Of a stretch of 64,000 nt of DNA, positions 45,391-57,391 are shown piece by piece. Source of the DNA: Hofstenia miamia (taxonomy: Eukaryota; Xenacoelomorpha; Acoela). Under the pieces are notes generated by a model, which saw nothing but the letters and a program-made list of their open reading frames with translations, searched no databases and had not been told where the DNA came from. The translations under genes and the position numbers were made by a program. Location: the NCBI GenBank assembly GCA_004352715.1, contig SCFE01000036.1, positions 1,835,002 through 1,899,001 of the forward strand, read 5' to 3'. The stretch's first letter is position 1; each line of letters starts with the position of its first letter.

Positions 45391-46969
45391 CAGTACTGGA
45401 AAAAAGAGTTCGGCCACCCATGATTTGTAATAAATGTTCCTAAGAAACGGACGCCAAGAATGTCATAGTTATTTTTTAATTAGATTTGGGGTTGCAGAAA
45501 GAGGATTTCATTAATGTTGAGACTTAATCATCACTGTTTACTTTAAATCTCAAGGAGAAATGCTACAATGCTTGTAGTTAGCTAATCTTTTCTTGGAAAA
45601 ATGTATTCGGCCACTTCAGACCAAATCAGGAAATCTGTAAAAAAATTCATTGGTTGAGCTTTTTTCCGTCTATTTATATTGAAAATGTCTAATAACAGTC
45701 TTTCTTCGCAATATATGATGCCTGGTTGGGTACCTATTGCCATCCGCGAGTTGATTATCTCCAATCATTTGGAAGGGATGAGTCAACGTAATATATTCCG
45801 ACTTGTTGAGCGACCTCGAAGTACTTTCGGGGATATCATCAGACGTTTCACTTGTGAAAACATCTACGCCCCAAACCAAAATTGCCCAATCAGCTCTTAT
45901 GTGCCTTTCAAAGAGAAATCTAAATAAGACTTCAGAGGAATTTCGCAAGGAATGGGCTGATGGTCACCTTGTGCGAAACATCCTGAAGAAGTACTTTTGT
46001 GGCACCCAGAAAGCCATTTTTAACATCAAAGCAAAGATTACGCCGGGTGAGTTGGGCCAATTTAATGAGAGAAATTCATCTGAACATTGGTCTAATGTTA
46101 TATTTTCAGATGAGTCGAGATTTGAGCTATACTCATCGAAAAGAATGTTGAAAAGAGACCAACTGTGCAAAAGTTCACGATTCTTGCCTTAACCTACTCG
46201 GGCGACTATGAAGTATGGTGAGAAGTCTGTAATGGCATGGGGTGCAATATGAAAGTGTGGCTTTCGAAAGATTGTTCACATCACTGGTACTCGTCTAAGC
46301 TCTTCATATGCTCCGATTCTAGAAAAGGAACTAATGTCACTCCTTACAAGTGATCAATATGTCAGCAGGATGGTGCACCATGTCATACCTCGAAGGAAAT
46401 AACAAATTTCCTCCACAATAATAGGGTTGCTATCCTTGCTGACTGGCCTGGCCAATCTCCAGACCTTAACATTATCGAAAATATTTGGGAAGCGGTAAAA
46501 TATCGAATTGGACTCTTCACACTGAAGACGAGCTGTGGAACGCAATAAAGAAAAAAATTTTTGCAATTCCCAACAGCTTTATTAAAAGACTCTTTGCTTC
46601 AATCCCTGATCGTCTTGAAGCTGTTATTCGCTCAAAATGACACCCTACAAAATATGAGAAGAGGCAATTTTGTTGCTAAGTGCTTGTATTGCATCAATTA
46701 TTTATTTATGTATCTTATTTTGGATTTACTTTTTTTTTATTTGCTCATTTTTTAAGTTTTTTCAGGTGGCCGAATACATTTTTCCAATATAAGTTTTCTA
46801 ATTTTGATTAAAAATTAATATCCAATTGTTATCTTACATATTTTATGGTATTAGACATACAAATTTTCCTTTCTTAATCAAAGTAACACTTAGTTATAAC
46901 TTTAGGGCTACTCTATACAATAAATATTCATTAGTTAGCAAAGTGGTCGAATACATTTTTCCAATACTG
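45391..46969 (+). mobile_element. Tc1-family transposon with IR/DR ends (inactive)
   Basis: The element is flanked by TA duplications (45389-45390, 46970-46971) and ends in inverted repeats starting CAGTA(C/T)TGGAAAAA. Each end carries two direct copies of a 22-bp motif: 45396-45417 and 45593-45614 on the left, 46766-46787 and 46943-46964 on the right (inverted). This IR/DR layout is that of Sleeping Beauty- and Minos-type elements. At 1579 bp it is full length, with a broken transposase. Confidence 0.9.
45679..46650 (+). pseudogene. Tc1-type transposase, broken by frameshifts and stops
   Basis: It once cut and pasted the element at TA sites. The N-terminal HTH region is IRELIISNHLEGMSQRNIFR with RSTFGDIIRRF (about 45740-45850). 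The first catalytic Asp is in VIFSDESRFELY (about 46098-46133). VMAWGAI follows. The second Asp is in QQDGAPCHTSKEI (about 46364-46400) and the Glu in SPDLNIIENIWEAVK. Between the second Asp and the Glu I count 35 residues (DD35E), where classical Tc1 has 34. Frame changes and a stop after WGAI make it non-functional. Confidence 0.85.
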
Positions 46970-46971
46970 TA

Positions 46972-48115
46972 TATGGTTACACATTATTTACGAATTACAA
47001 TAGTGAACTTTTTTTATTACTGAATTGTAACGCTAAATTTTACAATCCCAAAAAAGTGACAAAAGTATGTAAAACGTAAAACCAATCGTATAAATACCCC
47101 GCAATTCTTCACGCATGTGGGACGAGGGACGTGGTAGTGCGGAGATCGCCCAAGCCTGAGTTTTTTAAGCTCTTGACAACTTATTTTTTTCCATTTATTG
47201 CTTATAAGTTTCTTCTTGTAAAATAGCCATCCTATTTCTCTTGTCAAAGGGGACTGCTGTCAATTTATGTCAATTAATATCAAATTTCAAATTAATATTA
47301 CATAATTTAATAGGATTACGTTTATCTATTCAAAAACAGCCAACACAAATTACAGATCGCAAATACTATTAACTTTTACTAGTAATCATTCGAGAAATTC
47401 AAAACGAAAAGAAATTGCAAAATTAAGATATTCGACATTGTAAGTTAGCTATATCTTCAATTGCTTTTAAATGCAGGTGTGCTTTATACATAAAAAATTT
47501 TTTAGTAACTAAGTCTTTATGCAGACTGCTGATGATATATTATTGCTTATAAAACGCCGATATTATACAAATTATTCAATTATATTGAATTAGAGAAATT
47601 TCTATGATAAGGCAATACGCTTGTAGTATTATATAATCTTTGTAATCTTATATCTTTTATTAGTGATTACAATTTATTCTAAAAAAACAATAATTACAAT
47701 GCTAGTTTCTATCACATTGGTGTAGGTATGAACACATAGTCAATCAGAATAAATTCGTTGTAAAAATTGTCTATTAAAATTTTAGTAGTTTACCATTAAG
47801 CTAGTTTTGTAAAAACTAATAATATAATTAAATAACAAATAAATGCCAAACCTAACATATTAAACCCAATTGGCTTAGAGCTCAGATTTGAGAAAGTTTA
47901 ATAGGCCCTACAAATTTATTGACAATTTTAACTAAAAATGTTTTCGGAGACTACAATTCACCATGAAGGAGCTCAAAATAGCCAATGACTGTTATTTAGA
48001 TAAATTTCATACTATGCACTTACACATGGACTGTTCAGAACTTTTACATAACAGATAAGTCAATTAATGCTATTTACATAAGACAATAGAATATCAACAA
48101 TTTCTCATTATTTTA
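46972..48115. other. AT-rich intergenic DNA
   Basis: No gene or structured repeat recognised between the Tc1 element and the small palindromic MITE. Confidence 0.5.
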
Positions 48116-48240
48116 TTAGACCATGTGATTGGTCACGCGTGATCTGTCACATTTTTGTAAAATCGCACGTCTAACCACCGAGATAATTACCGATGTGACG
48201 TAATTTGGTAACTCTTCTTGCTACCAATCACGTAGTCTAA
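48116..48240. mobile_element. 125-bp palindromic MITE
   Basis: The left end TTAGACCATGTGATTGGT and the reverse complement of the right end TTAGACTACGTGATTGGT match at 16 of 18 positions. Inside, ATCTGTCACAT and ATGTGACGT form an inner inverted pair, so nearly the whole element can fold on itself. No obvious target duplication was confirmed. Superfamily not determined. Confidence 0.55.
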
Positions 48241-48814
48241 CCGTGGCCTTAGGTTAAAAACTTAGGGTTTTTAATGAACATCAATCCATTAGGTTTTTAG
48301 AACTCCTAGTTGGACAGACAGAAATAGCATATTATAGTTTGCATACATGAATTTTGAACACATTTTACGCTGAAAACCTTCAAATTTTGCAAAATGCCAA
48401 TAATAATTGTAAGCTAACAACTATGGCTTCCAAACAGAATTATAAAGTTTGGCTGCAGTTTTAGTTTAATAATTTAAAGTAACAATGTATTAATTTAAAC
48501 TAAAAGCTTCTGTCGAGAGCGACAGTTAGGCTTTGTATTCCCCCTCGAAGTTAATATAAATTTAAATAATGGAGACAAAGTAAGTCCTAAATAATGAGAA
48601 GGATTACCACTCAGCTGCTATCGGGGTTGAGAGGAGATGAAGGAATAAGTAATAAATTTTCGCTCTTAATGCCTTTCTAATTGTCTGCCTTGACGGATGC
48701 TTCTACCTGAAAAGCGCGAGTTGATTACCAAGATTGGGAAGGATTAAAAGCAGAACAATGTTACTTAATAAACCTGAAACAAAGCGGGCATTGAATCGTT
48801 TTTATTAAGTAGTA
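48241..48814. other. 5' flank of the large secreted-protein gene
   Basis: No coding sequence. It should hold the promoter and 5' UTR of the gene starting at 48815; a TAA is in frame nine bases before that ATG. Confidence 0.4.
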
Positions 48815-51800
48815 ATGTCTGGTGTGGAACGGATTGTTTGTATGGTATTTCTGATAACATTGCTAAAAAATATAGCGACTAACTATATTGATTTTACATA
48901 TACGGATATCGGGCGTTACCCCCAATCAAAGCATATTAAAAGCCATTATTATAAGGAGCTAAATGAGGAATTCACAATCTGGAAGCAGACGGGTGTTATT
49001 TCTAATACCATTGTTCAAAGTTTCACAGATAAATACATTTTGAGATCCCAAAATGTTTCTTTTTATCGACATCTATTTTTGGAAAACACGCATATGGATA
49101 GTTTTTCACTGAGTCGGCTTTTGCTAACGATCAGTGCGAATGAATTTTATGAGATCATTCGAAAAGTGGATGATGATCGAGTTCCTTGGAAGGATATTAC
49201 GACAAGAACAACACTCTTGACAATACTGCAGCAAAGAAGTTTTCAAGGGTATATTTCAAAGTGGGACGATAGTATTATAGACATTTACAGTTTCATGTTC
49301 GTTAATGGATTATCAATATCTACCCTCAGTTCATTTTTAGAAAGCAACGGTAAATGCCGATCGCTCACACACTTAATTGAGAAGATCGAAGCAGTAAGTG
49401 CCATCAATGATGAAAGATTATGCAAGTATATTTTCTATTTAGAAGAAGAACACGGTGACAAAAAGAATCGTTTGACACTGGGACCTTGCATCAATACAGC
49501 TTCATTGAAATCTCGAAGTCCCAAACCTCATCAGGTTAAAAAATTACAAAACATTGATTGGCACTCATCTTTATTTTTGGATTTAAAGTCAAAGTTGTTT
49601 TCTTATAAACTGTTTAAATATATAACTCTTACTGAACTTTACAATAACAAATTAAACCTGGAATCCGCAACATTCTGCAAATTTGTTAAACAAATTGACT
49701 CTTATATTGCTAAAGAGTACTTCATAAGCTCAAAGATAACGAAATACGAAATATCTCATAGTCAGATGAAGCCTAATTTGTTAGAGATATTTTGTCTATT
49801 TGACACACTCTCAATGGATCAAATATCGACCCTGACAAGGCATGCCTACGAAGTAACTTCCAAAATTGCAAGTTTTAGTGAGCTTGCTTTATCACCATTA
49901 GTTGGTAAAACATTAGTTATTTCGTACGTCAAAGGAAAATTTCATAAAGGGAAGTTAAAGGAAAGAGATATCTCCAACCTAAACACTAATTTAAGATTCT
50001 TATCGTCAAATAAAATAGCCAAGTTCAGCAATGACTTAGTAATAAAGTATGAAAGGCTTTTTGAAAGGATTTCACTTCTGGCTAAGTTTAAATTGATGCA
50101 AACACAAAGAAATAACTGCAATCAAATTCTCTCAAAATTTGGAAGTGAATTAAGTTTTTTTTTCATAAAGAATTGCAATGTTGAGGAATATGTACCACCC
50201 CTGAGTTTAGGTGAATCGAAACACTTACGACTGCGAATACTTGAAGAAAATGCAAACTTTTTTAACTCTTCCACTGACCAAAGCATGATTCGCAAATTCA
50301 GTTATTTATTCGATGTCATTGGAAAAAAAGAATTACGCAGAATTAGAACCGTGGAAAGGCTATCCATATTAAGTATTCTTTCCCAAGCTGCTGTTACTCG
50401 ACAACGATGTATAGCAATTGCGGGAGAATTTAGATTAGCATTTCGTGAGTTGTTTAACCTGGAAGTGATTGATTTCAACCTTTTGGATGCCTTTTTTATT
50501 GAAAGTTTTTCTGGGTGTGTTCTCAAAGAGTTATGGGTAAATGAAATTGCCTCATTTTCGAAAATAAATGTCTGCAGAAATGCATTTCACAAGATTTCAC
50601 ATAGTGATTTAACAGGAATTCCTCCTCTAAGGCTTAAAAAATTTGCAAGACTCTATCTAAAGAATTGCAAATTCGGCACCACGGATGCTTTAAGTGACGT
50701 TGACTTCATTATTCTTCATAAACTCACTAGTTTTGTTCCGTTAACTCTTTTGAATAACACGGCTTCGGATAAATTCAAAATTAATATGGATGTTTTTCGA
50801 GATGTCTGCCTACTACAACCTGTTGCAAATTTATTAAAACTGAAGATTTCAAACGACACTTTCAAGCAATCCACCATACGAGCACTTGGTCAAACATTTT
50901 TTCAAATTATTAACAAAACGCATGTTAAAGAAATTTTGCGGAGTTCTTCTACTGTTGAGGACATAGTCTATCTGCTCAGACAACAACCTTTCCATTGCCA
51001 ATTAAATGAAACCTTTATGAAGGAATTAACTGAAATTACTTTTTCAAAATTACAGCAACTTTGTCAAAAAATGTCACATAAAATGTCGTGCAAAGCCTTC
51101 TACTACGGTACAGACCAAATTACATGTGCCATGCTTAAAAGTATTGGTTTTGGTAAGTGATTTTAAATCAATTAATAAAAAAATTCCAATATTAACCTTA
51201 AACAGCCTGGCGTCCGTTTTAAGAGCAAACCGTTTTTCCACATTTACAAAGAATTTTCTCCAAACCTATTAGCAAATTTGAAATCGTGGGGTATGGGTAA
51301 GTCTATTGGGCAATATACCTTAATGCAATGATGAAAATGTCTAATAAAGCGTATTGCTGGGGCTGAGGTTGCTGAAAAGATTAACAAGGTTTCTTTGAAA
51401 ATGACGAATTTTTGAAAAAGATTGAAATTTTCTCCATGTATTCATAAAGTTTTGAGCCTATGGACAAAGAAATTTTACTGTTTCCAGCAACAAAGAAGTT
51501 TGACTGTTTCTTAATATGTGCGAAGGTATTTCCACAGACAGAGCCGAGTCGCGGAATTAAAATGCAAAAGAAAGAGGAGACTCTTCTATCACGGGGTGCG
51601 CTATAAGCGTTTAAAAAAATTTTAGGATCATGAAAATTGTTCAAAATCCATGGGCTGTTCAGGGTTAAGATAGTGAATTTGTAATAACTTCCTTGGAATA
51701 GTTTAAAATTTATTTTATTATGGTATATAAATACATATGTAGTTCTATAATGTAATTCGTTTGATAAAATTTTCCAATAGAATTACATGCATTAAATTTG

Positions 51801-52999
51801 TTGATATGATAGTAAGATGAACAAGGTGGTGGTAGGGGCCTTCTTAGCTATTCAAAATAACATCATAATAATTTTACACGAATTATTTTAAATTTACGTA
51901 AACGCTGAATTAATTTGTGCTAAAGATTTCATTTAGTTTTATAAGTACACAAAATTTAAAAGCCTGAGCAAATTTAAAAGGAAATTATAATTTTAAATAA
52001 TCTCATTTTTATTTAGGCCTACGATATTTAAACATTACAATTCTAAGGGACTCTATAAATCCATGTGAAATGAAGCGCTGTTTCGAATATATCACTCACA
52101 ATCCCATTTTATCAAGCAAAGAAAAGGCGCAATTTGTTGGATCGGTGATCGGAATAAACCAAGTGGATGTCGTCGCGTTGAATGATGTCTTAACCACCTT
52201 TTCATTACATTCCCTAAATGTGTATTTATCAAAGATTCATGACGAAGATACCTTATATACCTTGGGTAAAATATCTAAATGGAATCCTCAGCACCAAAAA
52301 CTGCTTTATCATATTATGATTCACAAACTTAATATAACTAATGTGTCAGACATCCGAACAAAACATATCATGATAATGGGGCATGCAATGTGTAGTTTGA
52401 ATAGCGATCAACTCAGAAAACTTGACCGTGGTGCAATACAAGAATCAGTAGATATTGTTGGGAGATTAAACTGTAGCATTTATTGGTTTTCAAAATGGAT
52501 ATCCCAGTTAGTGCAAATATTTGGTAAGCCTTACCAATGGCCTGATAGTCTTGTTTACAGAGTTGGAAAAGGAATATTCGGTTTGAATGTCGAAGATATC
52601 AATCAGTTGTACTCGTCTCAGATTAGCATCATATCGCCAAAATATTTTTCCAATTTACCGAGAACTTTAGTTGCACAGCTTCATCAAAATTTCCTCAGCA
52701 ATCTGTCCCCAGAACAAATTTCAGCAATTTCTGCCAATTATGACTTTTCACCTGAAATTCACAAGATTTGGAATTTGGTTCTCTGGGCTTACGATCCTGA
52801 CCATACGTTGTTAAATGTAGTTCAGAACAACTCAGTGTTATCAAGAGAAACAAATGTAGAAGCCACTGATTTGCCTACCTTAACATCATCTACATTTGAT
52901 TGGTATAGCTTATATTACAATGAGAGAATTATATACATTCTTTCATCATCGTATACAATAACATTATGCAAATTCCTCATTTTTAAAGACCTAATTTAA
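48815..52999 (+). CDS. Large secreted or anchored alpha-helical protein, possibly mesothelin/otoancorin-like (two exons)
   Basis: Exon 1 (48815-51152, donor gtaagt) and exon 2 (52017-52999, acceptor TTTAG) join in phase 1 (GFG-LRYLNI) to 1106 residues. Residues about 8-22 (VCMVFLITLLKNIAT) look like a signal peptide. The last 25 residues are hydrophobic (IIYILSSSYTITLCKFLIF), fitting a membrane or GPI anchor. The body is a run of short amphipathic helices with Leu/Ile spacing and few Gly or Pro. Phrases such as LSRLLLTISANEFYEIIRKV, LSMDQISTLTRHAYEV and LPRTLVAQLHQNFLSNLSPE (then QISAIS) recall the helical repeats of mesothelin, stereocilin and otoancorin. That link is by style of motif only. 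About twenty cysteines are scattered through it. It could instead be an orphan surface protein. Confidence 0.8.
51153..52016 (+). other. Intron of the large secreted-protein gene
   Basis: An 864-bp GT-AG intron (gtaagt ... TTTAG). The minus-strand frame 51381-51644 inside shows no family features. Confidence 0.85.
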
Positions 53000-53079
53000 A
53001 CTCTTTTTTATATAAGTGTGATATTTAATGAACTATTAATATTAAATTTGAAATTTTGAAGACTGAAATTTACCAGAGC

Positions 53080-53085
53080 AATAAA
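53080..53085 (+). terminator. Likely poly(A) signal of the large gene
   Basis: AATAAATAAATAA lies 80 bases after the stop codon. Confidence 0.5.
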
Positions 53086-55963
53086 TAAATAATTATAAGC
53101 CTATGTTAAATAATATATATATAAATGGTGGTAAATAATTTTAACTTAATTGAAAATTTTCAAAAACGCATGTTAGTGGAAGAAACTTTGTGTTGCACCC
53201 CATCTCATCCCATGCTATCCCATGCTTAATGTCTAGCATCGCATATTCATTAACCTACAATGCAGATTTCGAACTGTTTAAACACTATTTTTTTTGATAT
53301 ATAATATCTTCATAGTCACCATATTGTTTATGAAATTCTATTGAACTTCCCTTCAATGCTTGTGACATCTCATTTCATGTCATGGAACAATAACATCATA
53401 GATTCTTATTTTCCATGCAGTCATTTCCAAATATATGTAGGTTCTCTTAAAGTATGTACGTTGAATAAACAAAAAATGATAACAATTATAAATTTTTTAT
53501 CCAAACAAATAAGAATTGCCCAAGCATTTCGTTTGTTGAAATTTAATATATGTATCCAGTAAAAAGATGAGAATTTATTTTTAGTTTTAGTATATTTATG
53601 TATTAAGCATTTTCTTTTACAATACCAATGGCTACTAAGTAATTTTGCAAAATTGTAATTGTAAATTAGTTTGAGTATAAACTTATCAAAAAATTTCGTC
53701 TATTTTGTCACAGCAACAGCATAATTTAGATATTCAATTTTCAGTTCAAAAATCGAGGAAAAGCTCATTTTTTTATAGCTTAGAAAGAAATTGCAAGTAA
53801 AAGCTTCAAATGATACATTAATAATCAAAGATTAGTAGCGGAGATTGATTTCGTGGTCTTGAATTGTGGTGTCACATCTAAAATTTCCCTGTATTTAATA
53901 TTTTTTCACCCATATAATATGATATGCTACCTTAATAATTATGTTAAAAATTTGAAAGTGCTCCTTAGATGAATTTATTTACAATTATCTCAAGGAAATT
54001 TCTTAGTTTTAGATTGCAATATTCTGTATATTAATACAGAAGCTAGCATTGCTACATAATCACATCCGAAATTAGGGTTTGTTTATCAAGTTTTGAGGCA
54101 GGAGTTGTAGGGTGGCAGAAAAGGCAGTCCCTTTAGTTACTTTACAATAGCTGAATACTGACACATATTAAAATTACACAGACCACGCTTGATTTTAATG
54201 TACTTACTATTTAAAAATTCAAATATCTGTGGAAATGATTGAAAAATACTAACCTTAGTTTAGGTAGTGCTAAGTAAACACAAGCAGGACAAGATAAAAT
54301 ATACCATCTTGAAAAATGTTGTTCTAGTTAATTTGAAAACCCTAAGCCATTGTTTAAATATAAATAAATTTTCCTAGTGAAATATTATTTCTTTGGAAAA
54401 TTTATTGTAATTTTGTAAAAATGTCAGTTGAGCTATCAATAAATTTGTGAACTGGGATTTGATGACGTTAATTAGAGCTAAAATGACGTAATTACTCAAG
54501 CAACTCATTCCTTGCCAAAATTAACTAGCATTTTAGTGCGATAATAATTACTTATATAGGGCTTGCATTTTAAAAAAACTAGTTACATTAAGGCATTAAA
54601 ACATCAGGATTTCCTTTTTGAGTAAAACAGCTTTAGGTTTTACCATTACTTTCATAATAAACTTAACTTGAATAATCTTACTGGTTATTTGCCCAAACAG
54701 CCCAACTATTATTATTACTATTATTAAAATACATATCAAAATCGTTATGACTTTCCTAATAAACGTCAGCAAGTCACTGACGAAGGTAGGATTGCAGAAA
54801 ACAATGATAATCCAACAAGCCCATACAAATCAATATATTGAAGTAGCGATAAACGAGGAGTTAAGTTTGCTGAAGTTTATTTTTAATAAAATAAGAAAGA
54901 TGAGCATTATTGTGCAATAACTTGATTAATGACAGCGAAATCATTGAATTGAAAAAATAATTCAAAACTAGTCAATTCATGAATGCTACACACACTTTCA
55001 AAGAACGCGTTTGATAATTTGAACAACTTTTAAATGGGAATATTGGAGACTATTTTTAAATATTTACAAAGGTATGAAGTAATGTCACTAATTGTATTAG
55101 TGCGTTTAAATATTTCAAAATTCCTATTGTGGAAGATATTTTGGAGAAATACGAAGTGTAACACACAAAGGCAGTTTGTCTTAACAATTTTTATAAACCA
55201 AAACATTTATTAGACTAAATTTAATTAAGATATTGTTAGACTTGTTCAAAATATTTAAATTTTCGATCATAAATTATAACAATCTACTACGTCATCAGAA
55301 TCATGTAGATCTTCACCTCGCTCAAATTGCCTGTTAAGTGTTCACCCTGCAAAAACTCAATTATGGGTTTAGTTTTAAATACTTGGGATTTTCAGCCATA
55401 ACTCATTACTTGCCTTTCAAAAGAAATTCAATATTATCATCAAAATTAACGAAGTTATAAAATATCTTATCTGCTACCTACCAAAGTTAATATTCATGTA
55501 ATTCATTATCTTCTAAAAATGAACTCTTCACAAATGCCTATGGAAGTTTCCTAAAGAAAATGTATACTCAATTTTAGTTGGTCACTGAAGCTAGAAACAC
55601 AAAGTTAATAGTTATGGAACAACTTCGGAAGGAAGTTTCTGAAATCAAATAATTGAAACTATTTAAAAACAATACCAAACGAAATGTTTTAATTCAAATG
55701 AGGAGGTTTAGATTTTAAAAGCAACATTTTTCAACTTACAGATATTAAAACGCCATAGCCCAAGTGCATAATGGTTTATTTAGTAACGTTTTCAGAATTG
55801 CTAACAGTGTCATTATTTTTTAAAGTAATTTTTTAATGAACATTTTTAGAATATAAATGGAAGTTGCGAATATCGTTTCTAATTCCTTTTTCATGCTTAC
55901 CCCAGGCACATAGTTTTGTTAACTACTGTACATCTAATGGCATGCTATTCCATTCCAATTTGC
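53086..55963. other. AT-rich intergenic DNA
   Basis: I see no gene, RNA or defined element. Short pentanucleotide echoes occur near 53200-53230 (CCATCTCATCCCATGCTATCC). Confidence 0.5.
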
Positions 55964-56208
55964 TTAACTCTTTCACTGCAAAATTCGACTTTAGTCACAC
56001 GGCCAACATTATGTCTGACTGCGAAATTCGACTTCAGTCCACATCTCTGAAAAAATCTCTAAGAAAATGTCCAAAATCTGGTGTAATTCCATGTAATTCA
56101 GTATAATAAAGTGTTTTTTTAAGAAAAAATTGATTTTCATTTTTGTGTGTCAAAATGACATTTTTTGAGAATTTCTAAAAAATTCATGAAACGCAGTGAA
56201 AGCGTTAA
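55964..56208. mobile_element. Second piggyBac-like MITE, 245 bp
   Basis: The left end TTAACTCTTTCACTGC (55964 on) and the reverse complement of the right end TTAACGCTTTCACTGC match at 15 of 16 positions, each beginning with the TTAA target of piggyBac transposases. An internal near-repeat (GCAAAATTCGACTTTAGTC / GCGAAATTCGACTTCAGTC) lies near 55977 and 56020. It has no coding capacity and a different end sequence from the element at 44617, so it belongs to another subfamily. Confidence 0.6.
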
Positions 56209-57391
56209 TTTAGAAAACGATGTATTTTAGGAAATTGTTTTTCAATTTAATATTTCCAACAATGAAGTTACTTTTATTTCATGAACTATGGGCCATTCAA
56301 GAGGAAGAAATAGACTTTTCTCAAAATTTGGCCATCTGTTATGTATGTCTCACAATTTAATTAAGGAAAAGTACCTAATTGAGAGGAAGCATTGTGAAGA
56401 TTTTTAATATTTATTATTTTTCGCCTCATTTAATTTATGAATTTATTTTATTGAATAATGCTTTTTTAAGTTTGTCTTCTTAATTTTAATGAAACTATGC
56501 CAAACATGACATATATGATATTTCAGCTACAAGTATTTTTCAAAAAACAAAAATATTACTTTTTATGACTTTATAACTTCCTATTTAACTGCACCCCATG
56601 TCTGAAAACCAGAGATGGAATCGGATCGGATCTTCATTTTGAGAAACTTCGGATCTGTTTCGGATCCAAAAATTTTTAAAACTTGTGTATTTGTATATTT
56701 TATAAATTACACACATTTTTGCATTGAATCCCAATTTAATTGTGTTAATAATTTCAATCTAAGTTAAATTTTGTAATTGAATTTCATACAACAGGTTCCG
56801 ACTTATTCTTTCCAATAACTTATAAAATTGGTGACAAATACTTCAAATCTGAAAATGCGATTCATGTTAGCTATCGCATAAGGATAAAACAGTAAAGCAA
56901 CCGAAAAATATTTGTTTATACAAACTTGCAAATGGAAGAGCAGAATTCTGAAAAGGATTCTCTCTAATATGTATGTCAGAGAAAAAGCACAAAACACAGA
57001 GAAGGAAGTGGAATACCTTAGCTTTTGCAAATACTGCCCAAATCTAAAAGTACTAATATAATTTGGGATGGTCTTTAAACAAAAAATATCATTTAAATAT
57101 GCACTCTAAGCAACTTGCAATGCCAAGATCAACTTAGTACTCAAAAGGTTTGTCATTATTATAATCACTAATACAAAAATGTTTATGGAACCATACGTAG
57201 GCATACTATTAATAGGGTATTAATATATTTAATGTTGCTGTTATATAATTTAAAATTTTTAATACAACTTAGTATCCAATTTCAGTAAAATTCAAAATTT
57301 GTATTTGAATCTCAAAGTTTGTTCGAAAAATTAATTTTTCTATCACTGATTTTAATACACTCAACAATTTTTTTGAATACTAAAAAACTAT
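56209..57391. other. AT-rich intergenic DNA
   Basis: No gene. A patch at about 56620-56670 repeats CGGATC four times. The minus frame 56803-57030 has no recognisable features. Confidence 0.45.
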
